From positions 3,400,760 to 3,464,759 of the forward strand of contig NZ_CP006569.1 in assembly GCF_000517425.1 (NCBI RefSeq): 64,000 nucleotides of DNA. Direction: 5' to 3'. The stretch's first letter is position 1; every line of letters starts with the position of its first letter. Origin of the DNA: Sodalis praecaptivus (GTDB lineage Bacteria > Pseudomonadota > Gammaproteobacteria > Enterobacterales > Enterobacteriaceae). The notes below the pieces were generated by a model. It was not told where the DNA came from, did no database searches, and saw nothing but the letters and a program-made list of their open reading frames with translations. Shown in pieces: positions 9,203 to 18,475 of the stretch. Made by a program: the position numbers and the translations under genes.

Positions 9203-12200
9203 ATGTCTAAGTACTTTATCGATCGGCCCATCTTCGCCTGGGTGATTGCCATTATCATCATGCTGGCGGGGGCGCTATCGATTCTCAAGCTGCCCATCGA
9301 ACAGTATCCGGCTATCGCGCCGCCGACGATCCGTATCACCGCGACCTATCCCGGGGCGGACGCCTCAACGCTGCAAGATAGCGTGACGCAGATAGTCGAG
9401 CAGAATATGAACGGCATCGACCATCTGATGTACATGGCCTCCGACAGCGACTCGTCCGGCACCGCCACCATCACCCTGACCTTTGAATCGGGTGCCGATC
9501 CGGATATCGCCCAGGTCCAGGTGCAGAACAAACTGCAACTCGCGATGCCGCTGTTGCCTCAAGAAGTTCAGCAACAAGGCGTACAGGTGCAGAAATCCAG
9601 CGCCAGCTTCCTTATGGTCGCCGGTTTTATCAGCGATGATAAAAACATGACCCAGGAAGATATCGCGGATTATGTCGGTTCCTCCATCAAGGATCCGATA
9701 AGCCGTACCAACGGCGTGGGCGAAGTGCAATTGTTCGGCGCCCAATATGCAATGCGTATCTGGCTCGATCCCAATAAGCTAAATAATTTTCAGCTAACGC
9801 CGGTGGATGTCATCAGCGCGCTGGAGGTCCAGAACAACCAGATCGCCGCAGGCCAGCTGGGCGGTTCGCCGCCGGTGAAGGGGCAACAGCTTAACGCCTC
9901 GATTATCGTGCAGACCCGGCTGAAAACCGCCGAGGAGTTCGGCAAAATCCAGCTGAAAGTCAATCCCGACGGATCGCAGGTGCGGCTGAAGGATGTGGCG
10001 ACCATCGCGCTGGGCGGAGAGAGCTACGATATTATCGCCCGCATCAACGGCCAGCCCGCCACCGGTTTGGGGGTTAAACTCGCCACCGGCGCCAACGCGC
10101 TGGATACCGCCAACGCGGTTAAAGCGGAACTGGCGCGGCTGCAGCCCAACTTCCCCGCCGGGCTGAAAGTGGTTTACCCTTACGACACCACGCCGTTTGT
10201 GAAGATCTCCATCACCGAGGTGGTGAAAACGCTGGTGGAAGCCATCATCCTGGTGTTCCTGGTGATGTATCTGTTCTTGCAGAATTTCCGCGCGACGCTT
10301 ATCCCGACCATCGCGGTGCCGGTGGTTCTGCTGGGGACATTCGCCATCCTGGGAGCGTTTGGTTATACCATTAACACCTTGACGATGTTCGCCTGCGTGC
10401 TCGCCATCGGGCTGCTGGTGGATGACGCCATCGTGGTGGTGGAAAACGTCGAGCGCGTCATGGCCGAAGAGGGGCTCAGTCCCATTGAGGCCACGCGGAA
10501 ATCGATGGGTCAGATCCAGGGCGCACTGGTGGGGATCGCGCTGGTACTTTCCGCGGTATTTGTGCCGATGGCGTTTTTCGGCGGCTCGACCGGCGCTATT
10601 TACCGTCAGTTCTCTATCACCATCGTTTCGGCAATGATCTTGTCGGTTATCGTGGCGCTGATTCTGACCCCGGCGCTGTGCGCCACCCTGCTCAAGCCCA
10701 TTAAAAAAGGCGATCACGGCAAAACCACCGGCTTTTTCGGCTGGTTTAATAAAAAGTTCGACCAGAGTACCCACCACTATACCGACAGCATCGGCCACAT
10801 CTTAAACAGCACCGGCCGCTATTTGTTGATTTATCTGCTGATTGTGGTGGGTATGGCGTTACTGTTTATTCGCCTGCCCACCTCGTTCCTGCCGGATGAG
10901 GATCAGGGCGTCTTCCTGACAATGACGCTGCTGCCGGCGGGCGCCACCCAGGAGCGCACCCAGAAAGTGCTGGATGAGGTGACCCAGTATTATCTGAACA
11001 ACGAAAAAGACAATGTCAGGTCGGTGTTCACGGTCAACGGCTTTGGTTTCGCCGGCCGGGGGCAGAACTCCGGTATCGTGTTCGTCAGCCTGAAGGACTG
11101 GGGTGAGCGTTCCGGGGCAGACAACAAAGTGCCCGCGATTACCGCCCGCGCCAACCAGGCGTTCTCCAAGATCAAAGACGGCATCGTGCTGGCGTTTAAC
11201 CTGCCCGCGATCGTCGAACTGGGGACTGCAACCGGTTTCGACTTTGAGCTTATCGATGAGAACAATCTGGGGCATGAACAGCTAACCGCGGCGCGCAATC
11301 AGCTGCTGGGGATGGTGGCGCAGCATCCTGATGTGTTGCAGGGCGTCAGGCCCAACGGTCTGGAAGATACCCCCGAATACAAGCTGGATGTCGATCACGA
11401 GAAAGCCGAAGCGCTGGGCGTTTCGCTGTCGGATATCAACACCACCATCGGTGCGGCGCTCGGCGGCAGCTATGTTAATGACTTCATTGACCGCGGCCGC
11501 GTGAAGAAGGTCTATGTCCAGGGTGATGCGCCCTACCGTATGCTGCCGCAGGATATCAATAACTGGTATGTACGCGGTTCGGATAACCAAATGGTGCCCT
11601 TATCGGCGGTCACGACCTCACGCTGGCAGTACGGTTCGCCGCGTCTGGAGCGCTATAACGGGCTGCCGTCGATGGAGATCCAGGGGGAAGCCGCACCCGG
11701 TAAGAGTACCGGTGAAGCCATGGCATTGATGGAGCAACTGGCGGGCAAACTGCCGACGGGAATCGGTTACGACTGGACCGGCATGTCCTACCAGGAACGG
11801 TTATCCGGCAATCAGGCCCCGTCGCTGTATGCGATATCGCTCATCGTGGTGTTCTTATGCCTGGCGGCGCTGTATGAGAGCTGGTCTATTCCGTTCTCGG
11901 TCATGCTGGTGGTACCGCTGGGGGTTATCGGCGCCCTGCTGGCGGCGACGCTACGCGGTTTAAACAATGACGTTTACTTCCAGGTTGGTCTGCTGACCAC
12001 CATCGGATTGTCGGCCAAAAACGCCATATTGATCGTGGAATTCGCCAAGGATCTGATGGAGAAGGAAGGCAAAGGACTGGTAGAAGCCACTTTGGAAGCG
12101 GTACGTATGCGTTTACGACCGATTCTGATGACCTCGCTGGCCTTCATTCTCGGCGTATTGCCATTGGCGATCAGCACCGGTGCCGGCTCAGGCTCGCAAA

Positions 12201-12367
12201 ACGCGGTCGGTACCGGCGTCATGGGCGGGATGGTTACCGCTACCCTGTTGGCCATTTTCTTCGTACCTGTGTTCTTCGTGGTGGTACGCCGCCGCTTCGG
12301 TAAGAAGGGCCATCAGGACGAACTGGAACATGGACATCCCGTGGATAACCCGCCGCCGCGGCCGTAA
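9203..12367 (+). CDS. acrB: RND multidrug efflux transporter AcrB
   Basis: AcrB is the trimeric inner-membrane proton/drug antiporter of the AcrAB-TolC pump. The product is 1054 residues (E. coli 1049), with the usual two sets of transmembrane helices and two large periplasmic loops. The proton-relay pair D407-D408 is present in [17 protein letters not shown], and the relay lysine is at residue 939 in LSAKNAIL. The N-terminus [17 protein letters not shown] is typical. It forms an operon with acrA and is followed by a strong terminator at 12394. No tolC gene is in the window. Confidence 0.98.
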   Translation: MSKYFIDRPIFAWVIAIIIMLAGALSILKLPIEQYPAIAPPTIRITATYPGADASTLQDSVTQIVEQNMNGIDHLMYMASDSDSSGTATITLTFESGADPDIAQVQVQNKLQLAMPLLPQEVQQQGVQVQKSSASFLMVAGFISDDKNMTQEDIADYVGSSIKDPISRTNGVGEVQLFGAQYAMRIWLDPNKLNNFQLTPVDVISALEVQNNQIAAGQLGGSPPVKGQQLNASIIVQTRLKTAEEFGKIQLKVNPDGSQVRLKDVATIALGGESYDIIARINGQPATGLGVKLATGANALDTANAVKAELARLQPNFPAGLKVVYPYDTTPFVKISITEVVKTLVEAIILVFLVMYLFLQNFRATLIPTIAVPVVLLGTFAILGAFGYTINTLTMFACVLAIGLLVDDAIVVVENVERVMAEEGLSPIEATRKSMGQIQGALVGIALVLSAVFVPMAFFGGSTGAIYRQFSITIVSAMILSVIVALILTPALCATLLKPIKKGDHGKTTGFFGWFNKKFDQSTHHYTDSIGHILNSTGRYLLIYLLIVVGMALLFIRLPTSFLPDEDQGVFLTMTLLPAGATQERTQKVLDEVTQYYLNNEKDNVRSVFTVNGFGFAGRGQNSGIVFVSLKDWGERSGADNKVPAITARANQAFSKIKDGIVLAFNLPAIVELGTATGFDFELIDENNLGHEQLTAARNQLLGMVAQHPDVLQGVRPNGLEDTPEYKLDVDHEKAEALGVSLSDINTTIGAALGGSYVNDFIDRGRVKKVYVQGDAPYRMLPQDINNWYVRGSDNQMVPLSAVTTSRWQYGSPRLERYNGLPSMEIQGEAAPGKSTGEAMALMEQLAGKLPTGIGYDWTGMSYQERLSGNQAPSLYAISLIVVFLCLAALYESWSIPFSVMLVVPLGVIGALLAATLRGLNNDVYFQVGLLTTIGLSAKNAILIVEFAKDLMEKEGKGLVEATLEAVRMRLRPILMTSLAFILGVLPLAISTGAGSGSQNAVGTGVMGGMVTATLLAIFFVPVFFVVVRRRFGKKGHQDELEHGHPVDNPPPRP

Positions 12368-12393
12368 GCGCGACGTCGTCATCCCCTCACACC

Positions 12394-12417
12394 AGGGCCG
12401 CTATTGCGGCCCTTTTT
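12394..12417 (+). terminator. Terminator of acrAB
   Basis: An eight-base stem AGGGCCGC/GCGGCCCT with loop TATT is followed by TTTT, 27 bases after the acrB stop. This is a classic intrinsic terminator. Confidence 0.9.
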
Positions 12418-12487
12418 CATGTCTAGCGGGCCGAGACGATCCTCCGCCCGGCGATTGTATAATGTCTTTCCTGACGCTATAATTAAT

Positions 12488-12499
12488 ATGTTATAACAT
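12488..12499. promoter_or_regulatory. Zur-like operator before rpmE2
   Basis: The perfect 12-bp palindrome ATGTTATAACAT lies 17-28 bases before the rpmE2 start, next to the ribosome binding site (AGGAG 12507-12511). It resembles half-sites of zinc-uptake regulator (Zur) boxes, which in proteobacteria commonly precede the zinc-free L31/L36 paralogue genes. Its spacing differs from the longer E. coli Zur consensus, so the assignment rests on context. Confidence 0.6.
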
Positions 12500-12518
12500 T
12501 ACAATTAGGAGCAGCATG

Positions 12519-12776
12519 ATGAAACCCGCTATTCATCCCGTTTATCGTCAGGTGGTTTTTCACGACACCACGGCCAACGTCTACTTCAAAGTCGGTTCGA
12601 CCATCGCCACCACGCGCTCTGTGGAATACGAGGGGGCGACCTATCCCTATGTCACTCTCGACGTCTCCAGCGCGTCGCATCCCTATTACACCGGGAAGCA
12701 GCGTACGGTAGCCAAAGACGGGAGTACCGCGCGCTTTAATCAACGCTTTGGCCGTTTCCTCGGTCAACAAGGTTAA
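12519..12776 (+). CDS. rpmE2: 50S ribosomal protein L31 type B (zinc-independent)
   Basis: This is the alternative L31 (E. coli YkgM) that replaces the zinc-binding L31 on the ribosome during zinc starvation and so frees zinc. The product is 85 residues from ATG 12519; an ATG one codon earlier (12516) gives 86. The second fits the AGGAG spacing and the E. coli N-terminus (MKP.IHP.YR.VVFHD). It has [20 protein letters not shown] and [10 protein letters not shown] but no CXXC zinc ligands, as expected for type B. It pairs with rpmJ2 20 bases downstream. In E. coli this pair lies elsewhere (ykgM-ykgO). Confidence 0.93.
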   Translation: MKPAIHPVYRQVVFHDTTANVYFKVGSTIATTRSVEYEGATYPYVTLDVSSASHPYYTGKQRTVAKDGSTARFNQRFGRFLGQQG

Positions 12777-12796
12777 CCTTCAGGAGAAACCAGCAG

Positions 12797-12937
12797 ATGC
12801 AGGTATTAAGTTCCCTCAAGAGCGCCAAATCGCGCCATCCCGACTGCCAGATTGTTCGCCGGCGCGGGCGCGTGTATGTCATATGCAAATCCAACCCCCG
12901 CTTCAAGGCGGTACAGGGACGCAAAACACGCCGCTGA
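12797..12937 (+). CDS. rpmJ2: 50S ribosomal protein L36 type B
   Basis: A 46-residue frame begins [20 protein letters not shown], continues with [19 protein letters not shown] and ends GRKTRR. This is E. coli YkgO, the zinc-independent L36 paralogue. It keeps only two cysteines (17 and 30) and lacks the zinc ribbon of normal L36. AGGAG precedes it by 11 bases. It lies 20 bases after rpmE2 and shares the Zur-like upstream control. The terminator at 12987 closes the two-gene unit. Confidence 0.92.
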   Translation: MQVLSSLKSAKSRHPDCQIVRRRGRVYVICKSNPRFKAVQGRKTRR

Positions 12938-12986
12938 CAATTATGGCGCTGGGCGACCGGGGCCGGGACAGAAAGACAGTACAGCT

Positions 12987-13020
12987 GCGCCGAGGGAATA
13001 CCTTCGGCGCTTTTCTTTTT
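12987..13020 (+). terminator. Terminator after rpmJ2
   Basis: GCGCCGA pairs with TCGGCGC around a short GGGAATACC-type loop, followed by TTTTCTTTTT. It lies 49 bases after the rpmJ2 stop. Confidence 0.85.
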
Positions 13021-13463
13021 ATTTGTGTCGTCGGGGCGGGAAACGGTATAGGCATGATTAGGGTAGGAGAAATGCGGGGATTTACGCATATTTGTAAATA
13101 AATATTGTATTTGAGTGAATAAGAAGAAAACACTCTTTTATTTATCCGACATGTCTGCTAATTTTAAAGTATCCATCATGCATCAGCACTGATAAAAGTA
13201 ATTCAGCCGTACCGTTTCATTCCGCACCAGCACGCCGGCAATGAGAGAACGCTGAGACTCCCATCCCAACGCTGTTTACCTGAGCCCTGCTGTCACGGCT
13301 GGCTATGACTCAGGGACTGTAAGTTAATGTAAGCATGGGATGCCAAACCGCCCAAAATATCCTATCTTTAATCTGGAATGGGCGAATTGAGCAGTGGGTA
13401 TCGATCCATGTCCCCAGCCGGGTTTTAAGATTACTGCAATTGCTATGTGTTAGGAGGGCTGAT
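13021..13463. other. Gene-free interval before tomB
   Basis: This is AT-rich sequence with no open frame that I can support. It should hold the tomB-hha promoter. A TAGGAGG ribosome binding site ends it at 13451-13457. An imperfect inverted repeat (CCTGAGCCCTG ... CTCAGGGAC, about 13280-13318) is visible, but no known regulatory RNA is recognised. Confidence 0.5.
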
Positions 13464-13823
13464 ATGGATGAGTATTCACCCAAACGCTACGATATTGCGC
13501 AATTGAAATACCTGTGTGAAAATCTCTATGATGAAGGCATTGCCAGTCTGGGTGACAGCTATCATGGTTGGGTAAATGACCCAAGTTCCGCCGTCAATTT
13601 GCAGCTTAACGAATTAATTGAGCACATAGCGGCGAATATTGTCATCTTCAAACTTAAATACCATAATGAAAGTGAGCTTACCGATCAGGTTGAAACCTTT
13701 TTAGACGATACTTTTACCCTGTTCAGTAGCTATGGCATCAATAATTACGATATCCAGCGCTGGCGTCGCAGCCGCAGGCGTTTATTCGGAACATTCTCGG
13801 AGACAGAGCTCTGTACAACCTGA
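13464..13823 (+). CDS. tomB: Hha toxicity modulator TomB (YbaJ)
   Basis: TomB is the antidote-like partner of Hha, affecting biofilm formation and conjugation in E. coli. The start at ATG 13464 (MDEYSPKRYDIAQLKYLCEN) sits seven bases after TAGGAGG and gives 119 residues (E. coli 124). The frame is open to 13335 but homology begins at 13464. The family segments DSYHGWVNDPSSAVNLQLNEL and YGINNYDIQRWRRS are intact. hha follows after 46 bases, as in E. coli, where the pair acts like a toxin-antitoxin unit. Confidence 0.95.
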   Translation: MDEYSPKRYDIAQLKYLCENLYDEGIASLGDSYHGWVNDPSSAVNLQLNELIEHIAANIVIFKLKYHNESELTDQVETFLDDTFTLFSSYGINNYDIQRWRRSRRRLFGTFSETELCTT

Positions 13824-13869
13824 GAAAGTAGTAACACACCCGTTCAACTGACTGTACAAAAAGGTAAAA

Positions 13870-14073
13870 ATGAAAAAGATCGACTATTTAATGCGCTTGA
13901 GGAAGTGCCGAACGCTGGAAACCCTCGAGCGTGTGATTGAAAAAAACAAATATGAACTGTCTGATGACGAACTGGAGATATTCAATTCCGCCGCCGATCA
14001 TCGCCTGGCGGAACTGACCATGAACAAGCTGTACGACAAAGTTCCAGTTTCTGTCTGGAAGTATGTACGCTAA
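13870..14073 (+). CDS. hha: Hha family nucleoid modulator
   Basis: Hha is a small H-NS partner that enhances silencing of horizontally acquired genes and represses virulence loci. The 67-residue product (E. coli 72) starts [25 protein letters not shown]. It carries the charged helix bundle [31 protein letters not shown] that binds the H-NS oligomerisation domain. It is the second gene of the tomB-hha pair. In E. coli maa (maltose O-acetyltransferase) follows; it is absent here. Confidence 0.96.
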   Translation: MKKIDYLMRLRKCRTLETLERVIEKNKYELSDDELEIFNSAADHRLAELTMNKLYDKVPVSVWKYVR

Positions 14074-14556
14074 AACTGATTATTCTAAACATAATGTTAG
14101 TGTTAATAAACATGACTATTAATACCATTTTTTGCCCTCCGGCAATTAAATAACCTATTGCTTGCCCCTGCTGATAACCGTTCTTTTTCGCGCCATTGAC
14201 GTCAGGTTAACCTCCTATTGTCTGGCGCGCGACGCGGATGTAAATGGCCAGTGCGTTATCATACTGGTTAATAACATTATTGGTCTTCTCCAAGCGCAGG
14301 TCCCAAGCGGTGATGTCAAGTGCTTATTGCGTCGGATTTCCCTCATTTTTGCGGGGCGGCCTTGGCGTTATTTCGTACGATTGTATTTTTACAGGTGCCG
14401 GACGGGAATGTACTGACCGGCAGATACGATTTCGGCACGTCATTAATAAAGGACAATTGCGGAAAAACCACCGCTTATTTCCCGGTAAAGGGAGGATAAC
14501 CTCGGCGCCGCGGGCGGGGAGGTTCAAGGAAGAGCAAGATGAATGCGGGCTGAATT
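14074..14556. other. Gene-free interval between hha and ffs
   Basis: The E. coli genes that follow hha (maa and beyond) are missing. Short open frames at 14162-14416 and 14244-14675 have no recognisable similarity, and the second runs into the 4.5S RNA gene. No repeat or RNA structure stands out. It may be decayed coding sequence, but I cannot name its origin. Confidence 0.45.
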
Positions 14557-14670
14557 GGGTGGAGGCCCCGCCAGCGACATCCCGGCACACACGTCGCCTG
14601 CTGCGGCTGCTTCCTTCCGGACCTGACCGAGTTCACAGGGTAGTGTTGCGAGAGCACCCACGGGGCCTCC
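14557..14670 (-). ncRNA. ffs: 4.5S RNA (signal recognition particle RNA)
   Basis: On the minus strand the sequence runs from GGAGGCCCCGTGGG to GGGGCCTCCACCC, exactly 114 nt like E. coli 4.5S RNA. The conserved apical domain GGTCAGGTCCGGAAGGAAGCAG, which binds Ffh and FtsY, is intact, as is the segment GTGTGCCGGGATGT. The two ends pair to form the long hairpin. The RNA targets membrane proteins to SecYEG co-translationally. A promoter 32 bases upstream leaves room for the 5' leader that RNase P removes in E. coli. Confidence 0.97.
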
Positions 14671-14701
14671 ATTGACGGCTCGTTTCAAACGAGCGCGGGG
14701 C

Positions 14702-14730
14702 ATTATCAATTAAGGCTTGGGTAATTGCAA
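14702..14730 (-). promoter_or_regulatory. Sigma-70 promoter of ffs
   Basis: On the minus strand TTGCAA (14730-14725) and GATAAT (14707-14702) are 17 bases apart and followed by a GC-rich GCCCCGCG discriminator. This fits a strong, stringently controlled stable-RNA promoter. A start about seven bases downstream gives a leader of about 25 nt before mature 4.5S RNA. Confidence 0.75.
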
Positions 14731-14863
14731 GCCAGGGCGGTTTAAGCGCCGTTTTCTTATCCAATATGTTTCACACGTAACGCTTCACCGCCGACGGTTG
14801 CGGTCGCCGGGCTAAATGTGACAGGATAATTCCCACGCCGAATTCAACTGCAGAATTGAAAAT

Positions 14864-15193
14864 ATGCCCGATCCCTCTCACGATAATTTTCGTCAGCGCG
14901 TTTATCAGATCGTGGCCGCCATCCCTTATGGCCGATTAACCACCTATGGTGATGTGGCGCGTCTGGCCGGCGCACCGCGCGCCGCCCGGCAAGTCGGCGG
15001 GCTATTGAGCCGGCTGCCCGAGGGCAGCAAACTCCCCTGGCATCGAGTGGTAAATCGTCACGGCGCTATCTCGCTAAGCGGCGAGGATTTCTACCGCCAG
15101 CTCAGGGTGCTACAGGCCGAAGGGCTGTTGTTACAAGACAGCGGCCGGTTTGATCTCGCCCGCTGCCGGTGGCGTCCAGAAGACGGCGATTAA
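14864..15193 (+). CDS. atl: Alkyltransferase-like DNA lesion-recognition protein
   Basis: This is an MGMT-like protein (E. coli YbaZ) that flips and binds O6-alkylguanine without repairing it, flagging lesions for nucleotide excision repair. The 109 residues form the Ada/MGMT DNA-binding domain (FRQRVYQIVAAIPYGRLTTYGDVA near residues 9-32). The active-site PCHR motif of true methyltransferases is replaced by PWHR (residues about 58-61), the hallmark of Atl proteins, so it cannot accept a methyl group. It is convergent with ybaY across a gap holding a 28-bp tandem array. Confidence 0.93.
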   Translation: MPDPSHDNFRQRVYQIVAAIPYGRLTTYGDVARLAGAPRAARQVGGLLSRLPEGSKLPWHRVVNRHGAISLSGEDFYRQLRVLQAEGLLLQDSGRFDLARCRWRPEDGD

Positions 15194-15487
15194 GCGCTTA
15201 TCGCCAGCCGCCTATCGCCTTGACGTTTTCACCACGGGATGAAATAGGCCGTTCTCACCCCACTCTCTCTGATGGGCCTGCATAGGCCCCGCCGACAAGC
15301 GCTGTAGCCGCGCTTTAGGGACCGGCATAATCCAGCAGCTCTTATCCCATCGCCGTGGTGGTACGGGGCGTTACCGCGCGTTCTTGATGGGCGTCTGGGC
15401 CTGTGCAGCGCGAGCGCCGCCAGTGCCACGATTTATCACCGCAGCCACGGGGAACGCAGGCCGCCCTGGGCACGCCTCGTCGTTGGC

Positions 15488-15796
15488 AGCGGCCGTTGGG
15501 AGCATGGTTACCAGAAGCGACCACGGGAGTGACGGTCGCCAGATGTCGCCTTAACAATGACGGCCGCCGTGAAGCGGCCGTAGGAATGACGGTCGCCGGA
15601 AGCGACCCTCGGTATTGCGGTCGCCGGAAGCAGGCATTGAGAAAACAGCCACCGGCAACAGGCATTGAGAAAACGGCCATCGGTAGAAGGCATTGGGAGG
15701 AGGGCCTCCGGGAGCAGGCATTATTACGACGGCCGCCGGAAATAGGCATTATGAAGAAGGCCGCCAGAAGCGGCCATTCGGACCAAGGCCGCCAGG
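15488..15796. repeat. 28-bp degenerate tandem array, 11 units
   Basis: Eleven consecutive units of 28 bp (one of 29 bp, 15544-15572) start at 15488, 15516, 15544, 15573, 15601, 15629, 15657, 15685, 15713, 15741 and 15769. Typical units begin AGCRGGCATT or AGCGRCC and end GGYCGCCGGA. A further unit-like copy lies at 15443-15470. Unit junctions form short hairpins GGYCGC...GCGRCC; three are perfect (15562-15579, 15591-15607, 15759-15775). The 28-bp period is not a multiple of three, so a repeated peptide is unlikely. There are no unique spacers, so it is not a CRISPR array. It fills the convergent atl/ybaY gap. Confidence 0.88.
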
Positions 15797-15821
15797 ACGC
15801 GCGGCCGCTGTCGGATAGCCG

Positions 15822-16379
15822 TTAAAAGGACGTCGGCGCCGGGATGCTATTCGAGGGTGTCACCTGCGTCGGCGAACTTGACGGCACCGTGGTAGCGGGT
15901 TGCGTTTGCGTCGGCAAGGCCACCGACTCAACCGGTACCAAGATCAAATCGTGGCGCGTTCCGCCTTGGGTGACCGCCATTTTTACCTGCTCGGTGATCA
16001 TCACTACGCGGCCATCAACCGTAATGGCGGCACTTAACAGGATACGGGCATTGGGCTGAATATCCGAGGGATTAAACGGCAATACGAAGCTGAACGGAGC
16101 CTGCTTGCCGTCCGTGCGCACCACGCGCTGCGCGATGACTTTAGACGGGGTATCAGGAATCGTGGCATCGGATAGCGTGACCGTCAACGCCGCGTTAGGC
16201 GGCAGCGCGATGCGCTGGCGGATATACACCGTACCGCTGACCGCCGGCTGGCTGATGGCGCCCTGCTGGGCGGTGCCCGGCGCTTTAAACGCGGGGGTGG
16301 GAATGTTGGCGCTTTTATCCGCGCATCCTGCCAATGTGGCGCCCAGAGCGACACCCGCAATGATTTGCCAGAGTTTCAT
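15822..16379 (-). CDS. ybaY: YbaY family lipoprotein
   Basis: This is an outer-membrane-type lipoprotein of the YbaY/YscW family; its role is not well defined. The start at 16379 (MKLWQIIAGVALGATLAGC) gives 185 residues (E. coli 190), with the lipobox LAGC at residues 16-19. The beta-sandwich core (VSGTVYIRQRIALPPNAALTVTL and PFSFVLPFNPSDIQP...VDGRVVMI) is typical. The C-terminal 30 residues are Pro/Ser/Thr rich. In E. coli tesB separates ybaY from amtB; tesB is missing here. Confidence 0.92.
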   Translation of the reverse strand: MKLWQIIAGVALGATLAGCADKSANIPTPAFKAPGTAQQGAISQPAVSGTVYIRQRIALPPNAALTVTLSDATIPDTPSKVIAQRVVRTDGKQAPFSFVLPFNPSDIQPNARILLSAAITVDGRVVMITEQVKMAVTQGGTRHDLILVPVESVALPTQTQPATTVPSSSPTQVTPSNSIPAPTSF

Positions 16380-16560
16380 CTTTCGCTTCTCCTTCTTATT
16401 ATTTGCCGGACCTTCACCACCGTGGTACAGATTGTGGCGAATGCGATGGTGGTTCGTACCACCCAATGCTTTAATCATGGCACAAGATCCCGGAAATTTC
16501 CTGTCGCCGGGTTAAGGAGGATTTTCTGCCGTCCGCCGCCTGACCGAAGGGCCGGCAGCC

Positions 16561-16592
16561 ATAAAAAAGCGGGAGCGCTAAGCGCTCCCGCT
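16561..16592 (-). terminator. Terminator of glnK-amtB
   Basis: A ten-base perfect stem GCGGGAGCGC/GCGCTCCCGC (16569-16591) with a three-base loop is followed on the minus strand by TTTTTT. It lies about 49 bases after the amtB stop. Confidence 0.9.
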
Positions 16593-16640
16593 GGATTGGC
16601 ACCCGTTCTGTCGGTAGCACGGAACGGTTAATGCCCGCGA

Positions 16641-17927
16641 TTAGGGGTTGTAGGCATTCTCGCCGTGGCTGTTGACGTCCAAACCTTCGCGCTCTTGCTC
16701 CTCGGACACGCGCAGGCCCACCATCATATCGGCGATTTTGAAGCCGATAAACGCCACCACGCCAGACCAGATCAGGCATACGATCACGCTGATGAGCTGC
16801 ACCCACACCTGGTGGCCCATGGTGACCCCTTCAGCATAACCGGTGCCGCCCAGCGACGCGGAGGAGAATACCCCTGTCAGGAGACAGCCGACGATACCGC
16901 AGACGCCGTGTACGCCAAAGACATCGCACACGTCATCCACTTTCAGCCATTTCTTCAAGGTAACCACGCCCCACAGACCGGCGACGCCACCCACCAGGCC
17001 GATGACCAGTGCACCGCCAACGCCGACGGTACCGGCAGCCGGTGTAATGGCGACCAGACCGGCGATACAGCCTGAGCACGCACCCAACAACGATGGTTTA
17101 CCGCGCAGCATCCACTCGACAAACACCCAGGAAAGGATGGCGCCGGCGGTGGCCATGACGGTGTTGATAAAGGCCAGGCCGGCGATTTCGTTGGCGGCGC
17201 TGGCGGAGCCGGCGTTGAAGCCGAACCAGCCGACGTACAGGATAGCGGTGCCGGTAAATACCATCGGCAAGTTATGAGGTTTGAACGCTTCTTTTCCAAA
17301 ACCGGCGCGTTTGCCCAACAAGTAAGCCCCCACCAGCCCGGCGCTGGCGGCGTTAATATGCACCACGGTACCGCCGGCGAAGTCCAAAGCGCCCAAAGAG
17401 GCCAGGTAACCCCCCGCCCATACCATATGCGCCATGGGCAGATAGGAGAAAGTCAGCCACACCAGCACGAAAATCAGCACCGCCGAGAAGCGGATACGCT
17501 CCGCCAGCGCGCCGACGATCAGGCCAACGGTAATGCAGGCGAAGGAGCACTGAAACGCGACATGAATCAGCTGATAGAAACTGCCGGTCAGTGCGGTCAC
17601 GCCGATGCTTTTAAGCATGATCATGCTGAAATCGCCGAAGAAGGCATTACCGGTACCGAACGTCAACGAGTAGCCGTAAATCATCCATAGCACACAGACC
17701 AGCGCAAAAGTGACCGCAACCTGCGTCAGCATTGACAGCACGTTTTTTCCGCGCAGCAGACCGCCGTAAAACAGCGCTATCCCCGGAAGCGTCATGAACA
17801 GCACCAGCGCGGTGCTTATCATCATAAAGGCATTGTCGGCCTTGTCGACTGCGGGTGCCGCAGCCATGGCCCAGGACGGCAAGAGGGCCGCAGCGCCTAA
17901 AGCGGTGAGTGAGACAAGTTTCTTCAT
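16641..17927 (-). CDS. amtB: Ammonium channel AmtB
   Basis: AmtB is a trimeric inner-membrane channel that imports ammonium when nitrogen is scarce. The product is 428 residues like E. coli. It has a cleavable signal sequence (MKKLVSLTALGAAALLPSWAMA) and eleven transmembrane helices with the pore signatures DFAGGTVVHINAASAGLVGAYLLG and VHGVCGIVG. It is preceded by glnK with a 36-base gap. GlnK plugs the channel when nitrogen is plentiful, so the order fits a functional pair. Transcription is driven by the sigma-54 promoter upstream of glnK. Confidence 0.97.
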   Translation of the reverse strand: MKKLVSLTALGAAALLPSWAMAAAPAVDKADNAFMMISTALVLFMTLPGIALFYGGLLRGKNVLSMLTQVAVTFALVCVLWMIYGYSLTFGTGNAFFGDFSMIMLKSIGVTALTGSFYQLIHVAFQCSFACITVGLIVGALAERIRFSAVLIFVLVWLTFSYLPMAHMVWAGGYLASLGALDFAGGTVVHINAASAGLVGAYLLGKRAGFGKEAFKPHNLPMVFTGTAILYVGWFGFNAGSASAANEIAGLAFINTVMATAGAILSWVFVEWMLRGKPSLLGACSGCIAGLVAITPAAGTVGVGGALVIGLVGGVAGLWGVVTLKKWLKVDDVCDVFGVHGVCGIVGCLLTGVFSSASLGGTGYAEGVTMGHQVWVQLISVIVCLIWSGVVAFIGFKIADMMVGLRVSEEQEREGLDVNSHGENAYNP

Positions 17928-17963
17928 TTTTTATTCATCCCTATCTACAAATAGCGCATGTCG

Positions 17964-18302
17964 TTAAAGTGCCGCTTCGTCGGTTTCGCCGGTACGAATG
18001 CGAATAACCCGCTGAAGTTCAGCAACAAAAATCTTGCCGTCGCCGATTTTGCCGGTATAGGCCGCCTTGCTGATGACATCAATCACTTCATCAAGCTGAT
18101 CGTCAGCGATAGCGATATCGATTTTCACTTTTGGCAGGAAATTTACGCTGTACTCGGCGCCGCGATAAAGCTCGGCATGGCCTTTCTGACGCCCAAATCC
18201 CTTCACTTCAGTGACCGTCAGCCCCTGAATTCCCACAGAGGAGAGCGCTTCACGCACATCTTCCAATTTAAATGGCTTAATCACCACGGTTACCAGCTTC
18301 AT
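17964..18302 (-). CDS. glnK: PII nitrogen-regulatory protein GlnK
   Basis: GlnK is a trimeric PII signal protein sensing 2-oxoglutarate and ATP/ADP. It is uridylylated under nitrogen limitation and blocks AmtB when unmodified. The 112-residue length is standard. The T-loop has the uridylylation tyrosine at residue 51 (ELYRGAEYSVNF), and the C-terminal signature GKIGDGKIFVAELQRVIRIRTGE is intact. It is the first gene of the glnK-amtB operon, behind a clear sigma-54 promoter and an NtrC site. Confidence 0.97.
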   Translation of the reverse strand: MKLVTVVIKPFKLEDVREALSSVGIQGLTVTEVKGFGRQKGHAELYRGAEYSVNFLPKVKIDIAIADDQLDEVIDVISKAAYTGKIGDGKIFVAELQRVIRIRTGETDEAAL

Positions 18303-18353
18303 ATGTACCCCTCGAAAATTAAGTCCCGACTCGCGACCACTACGCCCAATTAA

Positions 18354-18369
18354 AGCAAAGCATGTGCCA
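18354..18369 (-). promoter_or_regulatory. Sigma-54 promoter of glnK-amtB
   Basis: On the minus strand TGGCAC-ATGCT-TTGCT matches the -24/-12 consensus TGGCAC-N5-TTGCW. It lies about 52 bases upstream of the glnK start, so transcription would begin near 18343. Confidence 0.87.
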
Positions 18370-18475
18370 CAAATGTTTTGACATAAAAATTTACCGTTAG
18401 CAGGCTATTCCTATGGCAACTGCCTGTCGCGAGTTAGAGGGAGGGATCAAAAAAGCAAGGCCATATAAAGGGAAA

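Noticed and set aside
9794..10798. 334-codon minus-strand frame
   Set aside because: It is antisense to acrB, with a His/Gly/Arg-rich composition and no domain.
14162..14416. 84-codon plus-strand frame between hha and ffs
   Set aside because: No ribosome binding site and no recognisable family; it could be decayed sequence, but its origin cannot be named.
15488..15796. CRISPR array
   Set aside because: The units are contiguous and degenerate, with no unique spacers between identical repeats, and no cas genes are in the window.
15403..15825. Open frames on both strands across the 28-bp array
   Set aside because: The repeat period is not a multiple of three, so each unit is read in a different frame, and neither frame has a ribosome binding site or homology.
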